Assembly: GCA_014762585.1 (NCBI GenBank)
Contig: JABURN010000119.1
Location: 1-30,621, forward strand
Reading direction: 5' to 3'
DNA: 30,621 nucleotides
DNA from: Methylophaga sp.
GTDB lineage: Bacteria > Pseudomonadota > Gammaproteobacteria > Nitrosococcales > Methylophagaceae
Shown here: in pieces, positions 7,891-16,115 of the stretch
Layout of the letters: the number at the start of each line of letters is the position of its first letter
How positions within the stretch are numbered: position 1 is the first letter of the stretch
Position numbers and translations under genes: made by a program
Notes under the pieces: model-generated
What the model saw: the letters and a program-made list of their open reading frames with translations, nothing else
Databases searched by the model: none
Told to the model about the DNA's origin: nothing

Positions 7891-8765
7891 TGAGCAAAGT
7901 AAAAGCAGCCGTCGCCCAATACGATATCGGCTTTTTTAACGAGTGGAGCGAGTTTGAGACCAAGCTCACTCACTGGGTCAAACAGGCAGCTTCTCATCAG
8001 GCCAAACTGCTGGTATTCCCGGAATACGGCAGTATGGAACTGGCGTCTTTGTTCGGTGAGGAAGTCTACAAAGATCTGGGTAAACAACTGCATTCGATGC
8101 AGGCCATTTATCAGGATTATGAGACGCTCTACACTGAGCTGGCGCGCCAGTATGATGTGATGATTCTGGCCAGCAGCTTCCCGGTCCTGCAGGAAGACGG
8201 GACTTTCCGTAACCGCGCCAACCTGTATGGCATCGATGGTCTGATTGACTATCAGGACAAGCTCATCATGACCCGTTTTGAGAATGAGCAGTGGCTGATT
8301 CATGCCGGAAATGACATCAAGGTGATTGATACCGATATCGGCCGCATTGGGATCAATATTTGTTACGACACCGAGTTTCCCTTAATTGCCCATCAACAGG
8401 TTGAAGCAGGTGCCGATGTGATTCTGGCACCCAGCTGTACTGACACCCAGGCCGGTTTTTACCGGGTCCGTATCGGCTGTCAGGCACGGGCGCTGGAAAA
8501 CCAGTGTTACGTGCTGCAATCACCGACCTTTGGTAACGCTGAGTGGTCAGAGGCGGTCGACTTCAATACCGGCCGTGCCAGTGTTTACACGCCCGTCGAT
8601 TACGGTTTCCCGGATAACGGCATCCTGGCAGCAGGCAGCGCTGAAACTGCTCAGTGGGTTTATGCCGACCTGGATCTGACCGAAATTGCCCGCGTGCGGC
8701 AGGCGGGGCAGGTGTTTAATTATCGTGACTGGCCCTTGCAAAATAAACTCCGGGGCCCCAACTAG
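7890..8765 (+). CDS. Carbon-nitrogen hydrolase (nitrilase superfamily)
   Basis: This 291-aa amidohydrolase has the Glu-Lys-Cys triad at E45 (FPEYGS), K124 (YQDKLIMTRFE) and C158 (NICYDTEFP). The family cleaves C-N bonds in amides, carbamoyl compounds or nitriles. The motif context (EYGSMELASLF, ICYDTEFP) resembles the uncharacterised Rim1-like nitrilase subgroup, some of whose members are fused to a GNAT domain. It does not resemble the N-carbamoylputrescine amidase AguB, whose active-site surroundings differ, and SpeB already covers that step. It overlaps the GNAT gene and ends 14 bases before a strong terminator. Catalytic competence is well supported; substrate is not known. Confidence 0.87.
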   Translation: MSKVKAAVAQYDIGFFNEWSEFETKLTHWVKQAASHQAKLLVFPEYGSMELASLFGEEVYKDLGKQLHSMQAIYQDYETLYTELARQYDVMILASSFPVLQEDGTFRNRANLYGIDGLIDYQDKLIMTRFENEQWLIHAGNDIKVIDTDIGRIGINICYDTEFPLIAHQQVEAGADVILAPSCTDTQAGFYRVRIGCQARALENQCYVLQSPTFGNAEWSEAVDFNTGRASVYTPVDYGFPDNGILAAGSAETAQWVYADLDLTEIARVRQAGQVFNYRDWPLQNKLRGPN

Positions 8766-8779
8766 CTAATAAGAGCCGA

Positions 8780-8806
8780 AACGCCATCAATGATGGCGTT
8801 TTTTTT
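8780..8806 (+). terminator. Rho-independent terminator after the nitrilase gene
   Basis: AACGCCATC and GATGGCGTT form a 9-bp stem with a 3-base loop, followed by a run of eight T residues (8799-8806). It lies directly after the nitrilase stop and closes the left-hand transcription unit. Confidence 0.92.
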
Positions 8807-8916
8807 GCCCGCTGCAAAAGCCACAGTCCTTGTATGGATGAAGCAGTTGTTGCCAGTCGTTAAACTATGCGTATCTCAAAGACACAGTGCGCGCACTGAA
8901 CAGACAGGAGTATGGA

Positions 8917-9999
8917 ATGTTAGATAAAAGCCAAGTTCAGGAAATCATCAATGATTTCGTGGACCCCGCTACCGAAATCAAGCTCGGTGATACCAAACCT
9001 AGCATCAAAGTGGAGCAGGAAGGGGACAAGCAAGCGGTCTCAGTCACGCTGGGCTACCCGGTCAAAGGTTATGCGGCCGAACTGGAACGGCAACTGACTG
9101 ACAAGCTCAAAGCTGCCGGCGCCGACAATGCCAGCGTTAAAGTTGCTACCAAAGTCATCAAACACAAAGTCCAGCAGGGCGTGCCCGCGCTGGAAAATGT
9201 TAAAAATATTATTGCCGTTGCATCCGGTAAAGGCGGTGTCGGTAAGTCCACCACCGCAGTGAATCTGGCACTGGCTCTGGCAGCGGAAGGTGCCACAGTC
9301 GGTGTGCTGGATGCTGATATTTACGGTCCCAGCCAGCCGCGCATGCTCGGCGCGACCAAGCGGCCCGAGTCAATTGACGGCAAAACGATGGAACCGATTG
9401 AAAGCTATGGCGTGCAGAGCATGTCGATTGGTTTTCTGATTGATGAAGAAGAGCCAATGATCTGGCGTGGTCCGATGGTCACACAGGCACTGCAACAGAT
9501 GCTTAGCGATACTAACTGGAAACAACTGGATTATCTGGTGATTGACCTGCCACCGGGCACCGGTGATATTCAGTTGACGCTGTCGCAGAAAGTCCCTGTC
9601 AGCGGGGCTTTGATTGTTACCACGCCACAGGATATTTCGCTGCTGGATGCCCGCAAAGCCTACAAGATGTTTGAAAAGGTTAAAGTGCCGGTGCTGGGTG
9701 TGGTGGAAAATATGAGCACCCATATCTGTAGCCAGTGTGGTCATGAAGAGCACATCTTCGGCACCGGCGGCGGTCAGAATATGGCTGATCAATATGGCAT
9801 CAACCTGCTGGGAAGTCTGCCGTTGAATATCCGTATCCGTGAAGATGCCGATGGTGGTCAGCCAAGCGTGGTGACAGACCCTGAAGGTGATATTGCTATG
9901 GCCTATCGTCATATTGCCCGTCGCCTCGCAGCAAGACTGGCGATGCAGGGTAAGGACTATGCCGCAGCCTTCCCCAATATCGTGATTAAAAACGATTAG
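8917..9999 (+). CDS. apbC: Mrp/ApbC-family iron-sulfur carrier ATPase
   Basis: This P-loop NTPase carries Fe-S clusters to apoproteins in the cytoplasm. The start is the ATG at 8917, 6 bases after CAGGAG (360 aa); an in-frame GTG at 8887 is unlikely. The N-terminal DUF59/MIP18-like domain (about 1-85) contains DPATEIKLGD. The deviant Walker A is SGKGGVGKST, near residues 103-112. Switch motifs LDADIYGPSQ and VIDLPPGTGD follow. The cluster-binding CxxC pair is C271/C274 in HICSQCGHE. Association with dcd downstream is common in gammaproteobacteria. The 320-base gap to dcd is filled by repeats, so co-transcription with dcd is uncertain. Confidence 0.95.
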   Translation: MLDKSQVQEIINDFVDPATEIKLGDTKPSIKVEQEGDKQAVSVTLGYPVKGYAAELERQLTDKLKAAGADNASVKVATKVIKHKVQQGVPALENVKNIIAVASGKGGVGKSTTAVNLALALAAEGATVGVLDADIYGPSQPRMLGATKRPESIDGKTMEPIESYGVQSMSIGFLIDEEEPMIWRGPMVTQALQQMLSDTNWKQLDYLVIDLPPGTGDIQLTLSQKVPVSGALIVTTPQDISLLDARKAYKMFEKVKVPVLGVVENMSTHICSQCGHEEHIFGTGGGQNMADQYGINLLGSLPLNIRIREDADGGQPSVVTDPEGDIAMAYRHIARRLAARLAMQGKDYAAAFPNIVIKND

Positions 10000-10009
10000 T
10001 ACTTTGCTA

Positions 10010-10244
10010 ATCCGCAGATTTCGCTTTGAATATTAATTACGGAAAAACACAGAAATAGAGAACCACAGAGGTCACAGAGATATTTTTGTGATTGCCAGGC
10101 CGCAAGTCATGGCAATCCAGTCTGCATTAAGGAATGACTTCATTTAACTTCGGAGATTCGCTGGACTGACAACATTTCTCTGTGTGTCTCCGTGCCTTTG
10201 TGGTTCTATTTAATAATCTGCGATAATCCGCGTCATCTGCGGAT
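10010..10244. repeat. Dispersed inverted repeat, copy 3, with a nested second palindrome
   Basis: The outer ends ATCCGCAGATTTCGC (from 10010) and CGTCATCTGCGGAT (ending 10244) match copies 1 and 2. The element fills most of the apbC-dcd gap. Its interior holds a different inverted repeat (10059-10207). The remaining bases up to dcd (10245-10319) are A/T-rich and may contain the dcd promoter, but I see no clear consensus pair. Confidence 0.75.
10059..10207. repeat. Nested ACCACAGAG-type inverted repeat
   Basis: The left arm, AGAACCACAGAGGTCACAGAGA (10059-10080, split here for the reader as AGAACCACAGAGG plus TCACAGAGA), is matched by the right arm at 10177-10207, which begins TCTCTGTGTG and ends CTTTGTGGTTCT. 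The arms differ by an extra block in the right copy. About 96 bp lie between them with no ORF. The sequence is unrelated to the outer ATCCGC arms, so this looks like one element inserted in, or combined with, another. Confidence 0.7.
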
Positions 10245-10319
10245 AAAGATAAATGATTTCAGTCAAGTCAGAAATTAACGTTATCATTACCCTTTTTAAG
10301 CAAGGCTAAGCGGCTCAAT

Positions 10320-10880
10320 ATGATCAAATCGGACAAATGGATTCGCCGGATGGCGGAGCAGGGCATGATCTCACCCTTTGAACCGGGGCAGATCCGTTAT
10401 CACAATGATAACCGCATCATTTCCTACGGTACTTCCAGCTATGGTTATGATGTGCGTTGCTCAAATGAATTCAAGATATTCACCAACATCAACTCGGCGA
10501 TTGTCGATCCGAAAAATTTCGATGAGAGCAGTTTTGTTGATGTCACTTCCGATGTCTGTATTATTCCGCCCAACTCCTTCGCGCTGGCCCGCACCGTCGA
10601 GACCTTCAGAATTCCACGTAATGTTCTGACTGTCTGCCTGGGCAAATCGACTTATGCCCGTTGCGGCATTATTGTGAATGTGACGCCGCTTGAGCCGGAG
10701 TGGGAAGGCCAGGTGACGCTGGAATTTTCCAATACAACGCCGCTGCCTGCCAAAATTTACGCTAATGAAGGTGTGGCGCAGATGTTGTTCTTCGAGTCAG
10801 ATGAAGTCTGCGAAACTTCTTATGCTGACCGGGGTGGTAAATACCAGGGTCAGTCCGGTGTGACTCTGCCACGGTCCTGA
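10320..10880 (+). CDS. dcd: dCTP deaminase
   Basis: This enzyme deaminates dCTP to dUTP, feeding dTMP synthesis through dUTPase. The 186-aa protein has the conserved segments [36 protein letters not shown] and [16 protein letters not shown]. The catalytic glutamate should be E135 in LEFSN. The C-terminal lid is [15 protein letters not shown]. Sequence style and length match the 188-aa pseudomonad-type homotrimeric enzyme. It is the first gene of a run in which all gaps are 16 bases or less through DUF2835. Only a weak ribosome binding site (AAGG well upstream) is visible. Confidence 0.97.
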   Translation: MIKSDKWIRRMAEQGMISPFEPGQIRYHNDNRIISYGTSSYGYDVRCSNEFKIFTNINSAIVDPKNFDESSFVDVTSDVCIIPPNSFALARTVETFRIPRNVLTVCLGKSTYARCGIIVNVTPLEPEWEGQVTLEFSNTTPLPAKIYANEGVAQMLFFESDEVCETSYADRGGKYQGQSGVTLPRS

Positions 10881-10888
10881 TCAGGGGC

Positions 10889-11941
10889 ATGGAATACGGC
10901 AGACCCATCGCAAGAATATTCCGACTGGCTTTGGCCAGCACGCTGCTGGTAGCCTGCAGCAGTGAAAAAGCTCCGCTGCAATCCTGGCAGCACAGTAAGT
11001 ATGGCAATTACGCTGCCGCTTTTTCACCTGATAAACGCTATGCCCTGGTGGGGGATATTGATCTCCCCGCCAAACTCTGGGATATCGAAGCCGGAAAAAT
11101 TGTTTATGCCTGGCAGAATCAGCCTGGCGAGGCCAGCACGGCAACTGATGTGGCATTCTCACCGGACGGGACAGTTGCCGCTACCTGTGAATCCAACACT
11201 ATCGTATTGTGGAGTGTGGCCGACGGCAAACCTATCAGCCGCCTGCAGTTTCCGGTCACGGTGAAGGACATGGCACTGTCCGCCAATGGCAGTCATTTGC
11301 TGCTGGCCTTGCAGGATCGCACCGCGGTGTATTTTGATGTCAGGGCGAACCAGGTACGCCAGATATTCGAACACGACGGCGCGCCGGTCAACTCACCGAT
11401 TAATCAACTTATCAACACTGTTGCGTTATCAGCCAATGGCAAGCTGGCTTTAACCGGTGGCGATGATCAAACCGCGCGTCTGTGGGATTTGCAGACGGGA
11501 GAACAAATCCGCCAGTGGAAACACGGCAACGCTGTTATGCTGGTCAGCTTCAGCCCGCAGGATGATTATGTGGTAACCAGTGCCGGTAATGATCAGACCC
11601 GAGTCCGCTCCGTCGCCAATGGTGCAGAAATCGCGGTACTGAATACTTCGCCGATTCCGGTGGATGGTCCTTGGGGCGATTTCCCGGTGTTTAAAACTAC
11701 GACCACGGCCGTCGGTTATTCCAGCGATAATCGCTTTATTGTGACCGGGCACCCGAATCAGGAAATCTGCACCTGGCGCGCCAAGAATGGTGAGAATCTC
11801 AGTTGTTGGCAGGCGCCCAGAAGGGACGCATTAAAACCGGGTGTCGTGTTACAGGCCCTGACATTTGGAGCGGACGGACAGTCCATCTACAGTGAGACCG
11901 GTAACGGTCTGGCACAGAAGTGGAGTTTTCAACATGACTGA
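10889..11941 (+). CDS. WD40-repeat lipoprotein
   Basis: This 350-aa protein has a lipoprotein signal: a positively charged start, a hydrophobic core, and the lipobox LVAC with C23. Serine and not aspartate follows the cysteine, compatible with outer-membrane sorting. The mature part contains seven WD-like units, each starting with FSPD, LSANG or a variant and ending near LWD or TWR (for example AKLWDIEAG, ARLWDLQTG, CTWRAKNG). Seven units suggest a complete beta-propeller and hence a protein-protein scaffold at the envelope. It starts 8 bases after dcd and overlaps the next gene by 8 bases. No enzymatic motif is present, and the partner is unknown. Confidence 0.85.
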   Translation: MEYGRPIARIFRLALASTLLVACSSEKAPLQSWQHSKYGNYAAAFSPDKRYALVGDIDLPAKLWDIEAGKIVYAWQNQPGEASTATDVAFSPDGTVAATCESNTIVLWSVADGKPISRLQFPVTVKDMALSANGSHLLLALQDRTAVYFDVRANQVRQIFEHDGAPVNSPINQLINTVALSANGKLALTGGDDQTARLWDLQTGEQIRQWKHGNAVMLVSFSPQDDYVVTSAGNDQTRVRSVANGAEIAVLNTSPIPVDGPWGDFPVFKTTTTAVGYSSDNRFIVTGHPNQEICTWRAKNGENLSCWQAPRRDALKPGVVLQALTFGADGQSIYSETGNGLAQKWSFQHD

Positions 11942-12266
11942 GCCATTACTCAAATTGGTATTTTTCGTACCTGAGTCACACAAAGAAACGGTAAAAGAGG
12001 CTATTTTCGCTGCAGGCGCAGGACGTTATGACGGCTACGATTGCTGCAGTTGGGAAAGTCAGGGCACGGGCCAGTTCCGGCCGTTGGATGGTAGTGATCC
12101 CTTTATCGGTAAGCAGGGTGAAATTGAGCGGGTGGATGAGTTCCGGGTTGAAACCGTTTGCCCAGCCTCTTCGATAAAAACCATCCTGCAGGCACTGATA
12201 TCGGCCCACCCATACGAAACCCCGGCCTATGAAGTCTGGTCTGTAAAGACAATAGACGATTTCTGA
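11934..12266 (+). CDS. NIF3/YqfO-N-terminal-like (CutA-like fold) protein
   Basis: This 110-aa protein resembles the stand-alone family related to the CutA-like insert of NIF3/YqfO proteins. Characteristic parts are LVFFVPESHKETVKEAIF, the GAGRYDGYDCCSW segment, GQFRPLDGSDPFIG and the C-terminal AHPYETPAYEVW. These small ferredoxin-like-fold proteins are predicted to trimerise and perhaps bind metal, but no reaction is established. It overlaps the WD40 gene by 8 bases, with ATG at 11934, indicating translational coupling. pepN follows after 16 bases. Confidence 0.8.
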   Translation: MTEPLLKLVFFVPESHKETVKEAIFAAGAGRYDGYDCCSWESQGTGQFRPLDGSDPFIGKQGEIERVDEFRVETVCPASSIKTILQALISAHPYETPAYEVWSVKTIDDF

Positions 12267-12282
12267 ATCAAGAGCTTAAACC

Positions 12283-14940
12283 ATGGATACATCCGCTACT
12301 GAAACCTCGCCGAAAGTGACTTTGCTGGCTGACTATCAGCCCCCAGCCTATCTGGTTGAGGAAGTACTGCTGCAATTTGACCTCGACAGTGCTAAAACCC
12401 GCGTAGTCAGCACGCTGACGATGCGCCGCAATCCTCAAGGCCCCGGTGGCGACTGCATCCTTGATGGCGAAGAGCTGGAACTGGTCTCGGTCAAAATGAA
12501 TGGCAACACACTGTCTGCCAGCCAGTATCAGCGCTCGGACAGTCAACTGCTGATTCCGAATACACCGGAAAAATTTGAACTGGAAATCACCACCGATATA
12601 CATCCGGATCAGAACACGGCGCTGGAAGGGTTGTACCATTCCGGTCGTATCCTTTGCACGCAGTGTGAAGCCGAAGGTTTCCGTCGAATTACCTATTACC
12701 CGGATCGTCCCGATGTCATGTCGGTATTCACTGTCACCATTGTGGCGGATCGTGAAAAATGGCCGGTATTACTGTCCAACGGTAACCTGGAAGATCAGGG
12801 CCGCTTTGATGATGGCCGTCACTGGGTGCGCTGGCATGATCCGCATCCCAAACCCAGTTACCTGTTCGCATTGGTTGCCGGCGATCTCTACGTGCAGCAG
12901 GATAAATATACAACCTTGAGCGGCCGCGAAGTGGCGCTCAGAATTTATGTGGACCCGGAAAACAAGCATAAATGTGACCACGCGCTGAACTCGCTGAAAC
13001 AGGCGATGGAATGGGATGAAGAAACCTACGGACGTGAATACGATCTTGATGTGTTCATGATCGTCGCCGTGAATGACTTCAACATGGGCGCGATGGAAAA
13101 CAAAGGTCTCAATATCTTCAATGCGGCTTGTGTGCTGGCCAGTCCGGAAACCGCCACCGATCAGGATTTCTATACCATTCAGAGCATTGTCGGCCATGAG
13201 TATTTCCACAACTGGTCCGGTAACCGGGTCACCTGCCGTGACTGGTTCCAGCTGAGCCTTAAGGAAGGTTTCACCGTGATGCGGGATCAGAGTTTCAGCG
13301 CCGATTTAAATTCGGCTGCCGTCGCCCGTATTGATGATGTCGACAAGCTCCGCAGCATGCAGTTTGCCGAAGACGCGGGACCAATGGCCCATCCGGTCAG
13401 ACCCGATTCCTACATCGAAATCAGCAACTTCTACACCGTCACCATCTACGAAAAAGGTGCCGAAGTGGTTCGCATGATCAAAACCCTGGCCGGTGAGGAA
13501 GGTTTCCGCAAAGGCTCAGATTTATATTTTGACCGTCATGACGGTCAGGCGGTGACCACCGACGATTTTGTCAAAGCGATTGAAGATGCTAACCATCTGG
13601 ATTTATCTCAGTTCAGACGCTGGTATAACCAGGCCGGTACGCCGGAACTGACTGTCGAGACAGACTATGATGCCGTGGAACAGCGTCTGACGATGACTGT
13701 CAGTCAGCATTGTCCGCCCACACCGGGACAGGATAAAAAACTGCCATTTCATATTCCGTTTGCGGTGGGGCTGCTGGACAAAGATGGCGACAGCTTGCCG
13801 CTGCAACTGGCGGGGGAGAGCAAACCCTATCCGGCTGATACCCGCGTTTTATCAGTGACCGAATCTACTCAGACATTTGAATTTATCAATGTCAGCAGCG
13901 AACCGCTGGCCTCAGTGCTGCGCGGTTTCTCAGCGCCGGTCAAGCTCAACCACAGACTCAGCAATCATCAGCTGGCCTTTATGATGGCGAATGACAAGGA
14001 CAGCTTTAATCGCTGGGATGCAGGTCAGAAGCTGATCATCAACATCATTTTGACGCTGGTCGCCGACATACAGCAGCAGAAGCCGCTCAGCCTCTCGCCA
14101 TTGCTGGTCAATCAGTTTGAGCAGGTATTAACCGACAAGAAACTGGACCCGGCACTGATTGCGAAAATGCTGACCTTGCCGACAGAGAATTACCTGGCTG
14201 CGCAGATGGAAACACCGGATGTCGATGCGATTCATCAGGCCCGTGAATTCGTTAAACGTCAATTGGCAGCGGCGTTAAAAGAACAGTTCGACCAGACTTA
14301 TCAGCGTCTGAATGTTGATAAAGCTTATGAGTTCAATGCCTCGGAAATGGCGCGTCGCAGCCTCAAAAACCTGTGTCTGTCCTACCTGGTGGCCAGTGGC
14401 GATCCGTTCCAGGTGCAACGCTGCCTGCGGCAGATGAAGCAAGCCGACAATATGACTGAACTGCTTTCAGGTTTGAGGTTAATGGCCGATCAGATCGGGC
14501 CGGAGCGCGAACATGCCCTGCGTGCCTTCTATGAGCAATGGAAGCACGACAAACAGGTGGTCGACAAATGGCTGGCGGTGCAGGCCGCGTCTAAACTGCC
14601 GGATACGCTGATCCGGGTGAAAGGGCTTATGAAGCATGAGGCCTTTAACATCAAGAACCCGAATAATGTACGTGCACTGATTGGTATGTTCTGCCGAAAT
14701 AACCCGGTTAACTTCCATGCCAAAGACGGTTCCGGTTATCAGTTTCTGGCTGATCAGATTCTGGTACTCGACAAACTCAACCCACAGGTCGCCGCGCGTA
14801 TGCTCGGAGCCTTGAATTCTTGGCGCCGCTACGATAGCCAGCGTCAGGGATTGATGAAGCAGGCATTGGAGCGGATTGCAGCTGAAGAATCTTTGTCAGC
14901 CGATGTCTACGAGATTGTGACCAAGTACCTCGCTGCCTGA
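12283..14940 (+). CDS. pepN: Aminopeptidase N (M1 family)
   Basis: This zinc metallopeptidase removes N-terminal residues from peptides in the cytoplasm. The length is 885 aa, like the E. coli-type enzyme. The exopeptidase motif GAMEN is at residues 269-273. The zinc-binding HEYFH is at 305-309 (H305, H309, catalytic E306), and the third ligand E328 lies in LKEGF. The N-terminal saddle domain and the long helical C-terminal domain are complete. It ends one base before the HIT gene. No signal peptide is present. Confidence 0.97.
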   Translation: MDTSATETSPKVTLLADYQPPAYLVEEVLLQFDLDSAKTRVVSTLTMRRNPQGPGGDCILDGEELELVSVKMNGNTLSASQYQRSDSQLLIPNTPEKFELEITTDIHPDQNTALEGLYHSGRILCTQCEAEGFRRITYYPDRPDVMSVFTVTIVADREKWPVLLSNGNLEDQGRFDDGRHWVRWHDPHPKPSYLFALVAGDLYVQQDKYTTLSGREVALRIYVDPENKHKCDHALNSLKQAMEWDEETYGREYDLDVFMIVAVNDFNMGAMENKGLNIFNAACVLASPETATDQDFYTIQSIVGHEYFHNWSGNRVTCRDWFQLSLKEGFTVMRDQSFSADLNSAAVARIDDVDKLRSMQFAEDAGPMAHPVRPDSYIEISNFYTVTIYEKGAEVVRMIKTLAGEEGFRKGSDLYFDRHDGQAVTTDDFVKAIEDANHLDLSQFRRWYNQAGTPELTVETDYDAVEQRLTMTVSQHCPPTPGQDKKLPFHIPFAVGLLDKDGDSLPLQLAGESKPYPADTRVLSVTESTQTFEFINVSSEPLASVLRGFSAPVKLNHRLSNHQLAFMMANDKDSFNRWDAGQKLIINIILTLVADIQQQKPLSLSPLLVNQFEQVLTDKKLDPALIAKMLTLPTENYLAAQMETPDVDAIHQAREFVKRQLAAALKEQFDQTYQRLNVDKAYEFNASEMARRSLKNLCLSYLVASGDPFQVQRCLRQMKQADNMTELLSGLRLMADQIGPEREHALRAFYEQWKHDKQVVDKWLAVQAASKLPDTLIRVKGLMKHEAFNIKNPNNVRALIGMFCRNNPVNFHAKDGSGYQFLADQILVLDKLNPQVAARMLGALNSWRRYDSQRQGLMKQALERIAAEESLSADVYEIVTKYLAA

Positions 14941-14941
14941 C

Positions 14942-15355
14942 ATGTACGAACTGCACCCGAAACTGGCCCAGGATACCTTCAGCGTCGGCGAGTATGAGCT
15001 ATCTGATGTGCGGTTGATGAATGATACCCGCTACCCCTGGGTCATTCTGGTGCCAAGGCGGGGCAATGTACGTGAAATTCATCAGTTGACGGAAGCAGAA
15101 CAGCAAAGGCTGATTTACGAGTCCAGCTTCACCTCGGAGCAGATGATGCAGTTGTTCTCAGCACAGAAAATGAACGTCGCGGCCATAGGCAATGTGGTTG
15201 AACAACTGCACCTGCATCATGTGGCCCGTTTCACTACCGATGCGACCTGGCCGCTGCCGGTATGGGGGATTGGTGAACCGCAGGCCTATTCGGAGGTGGC
15301 AGCCAAAGCGATGCTGTCACAGCTGAGAAGAGTGCTGGATGATTTGTTGATTTAA
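14942..15355 (+). CDS. HIT-domain nucleotide-binding protein
   Basis: This 137-aa protein of the histidine-triad superfamily probably hydrolyses or binds a nucleotide such as Ap4A. The triad region is EQLHLHHVARF, residues 87-97. Aligned to the canonical HxHxH, the first position is Q88 and the others are H90 and H92. As I recall, this substitution is usual in the subfamily that also carries the WPLPVWG segment seen here. The N-terminal DTRYPWVILVPRRG strand is typical. It starts one base after pepN stops and 3 bases separate it from DUF2835. Substrate is not established. Confidence 0.87.
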   Translation: MYELHPKLAQDTFSVGEYELSDVRLMNDTRYPWVILVPRRGNVREIHQLTEAEQQRLIYESSFTSEQMMQLFSAQKMNVAAIGNVVEQLHLHHVARFTTDATWPLPVWGIGEPQAYSEVAAKAMLSQLRRVLDDLLI

Positions 15356-15358
15356 ACG

Positions 15359-15583
15359 ATGACAGAACTGCGATTTCGCCTGCATCTGCCACGGCAAGAG
15401 GCACTTCGTTATTATCAGGGCCAGGTAAGCACGGTCATTGTGCGTGCTCATAACGGTCAGACTATCAGTTTCCCTGCCTACCATATCCGTCCCTTCGTTG
15501 ACGCTGCGGGCGTGAACGGCTTATTCCGGATACGTTTTGATGACAACCACAAGTTGCAGTCTTTGGAGCGGATTGGGCCTTAG
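15359..15583 (+). CDS. DUF2835-family small protein
   Basis: This 74-aa protein of unknown function matches the short gammaproteobacterial DUF2835 family. The visible hallmarks are LRYYQGQVSTVIVRAHNG, the ISFPAYHIRPFV core and the C-terminal GLFRIRFDDNHKLQSLERI. It has no signal peptide or membrane segment. It is the last gene of the dcd-to-DUF2835 run and begins 3 bases after the HIT stop. No terminator with a T-run follows; the G/C-run palindromes come next. Confidence 0.8.
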   Translation: MTELRFRLHLPRQEALRYYQGQVSTVIVRAHNGQTISFPAYHIRPFVDAAGVNGLFRIRFDDNHKLQSLERIGP

Positions 15584-15607
15584 GTTTTTGTTTTAGCGCT
15601 TGCATCC

Positions 15608-15705
15608 CCTCATCCCAGCCTTCCCCCGCAAGGGGGAAGGAGCCAGAAGCATGCTAGTGTCTAAATTATTCCCTCTCCCCTTGGGGGAGAGGGCTAGGGT
15701 GAGGT
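15608..15705. repeat. Paired palindromes downstream of DUF2835
   Basis: Two hairpins face each other. The first is CCTTCCCCC-GCAA-GGGGGAAGG (15619-15640), preceded by CCTCATCCCAG. The second is CCCTCTCCCC-TTG-GGGAGAGGG (15671-15693), followed by CTAGGGTGAGG. The outer sequences CCTCATCCCAGCC and GGCTAGGGTGAGG are inverted copies with 11 of 13 matches, so the whole segment is a compound inverted repeat. A third, related hairpin lies on the other side of the DUF559 gene. Confidence 0.8.
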
Positions 15706-15725
15706 GAGAAGGTCTGAAAGAGTCC

Positions 15726-16076
15726 TTATGAGCGTTGGGCTGACTGGGATAAATTATTCAAAATCACCTCCAAAACAGCCTCGATATCACCCAGCACCTC
15801 ATGATTCCAGAATCGAATCACTACAAACCCCTGCTGTGTTAGACAGGCGCTTCGCTTATCGTCGTAAGATTTATTCTGCAGGCGATGGCTGCCATCAATT
15901 TCGATCACCAGCCGCTGTTCCAGGCAGACAAAATCCACGATATAACTACCCAGGATAAATTGACGTCTGAATTTGGCGTTCAATAACTGTCGATTTCTGA
16001 TCCTGCGCCAGAGTATTTGCTCTGCATCGGTCATATTTCGCCGAAGTTGGCGGGCTGGGTGTTGTAGTTCATCCAT
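15726..16076 (-). CDS. DUF559 endonuclease-like protein
   Basis: This 116-aa protein of the DUF559 family has a predicted restriction-endonuclease-like fold related to Vsr. The N-terminal helix reads RRNMTDAEQILWRRIRNRQL. The possible catalytic residues are D48 in YIVDFVC and E59/D61 in LVIEIDGSH. The C-terminus has VVIRFWNHEVL. AAGGAG precedes the ATG at a suitable distance. It is on the opposite strand to its left-hand neighbours and is bracketed by related G/C-run palindromes, which suggests it arrived as a cassette. Its biological role is not established; nuclease activity is a fold-based inference. Confidence 0.85.
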   Translation of the reverse strand: MDELQHPARQLRRNMTDAEQILWRRIRNRQLLNAKFRRQFILGSYIVDFVCLEQRLVIEIDGSHRLQNKSYDDKRSACLTQQGFVVIRFWNHEVLGDIEAVLEVILNNLSQSAQRS

Positions 16077-16115
16077 GAACTTTGGCTCCTTGTTTGTGGT
16101 TGATTAGGGGCCCCC

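Noticed and set aside
7890..8765. Assignment of the nitrilase as N-carbamoylputrescine amidase (AguB).
   Set aside because: The residues around the Glu and Cys differ from AguB as I know it, no agmatine deiminase is present, and SpeB already provides the agmatine-to-putrescine step.
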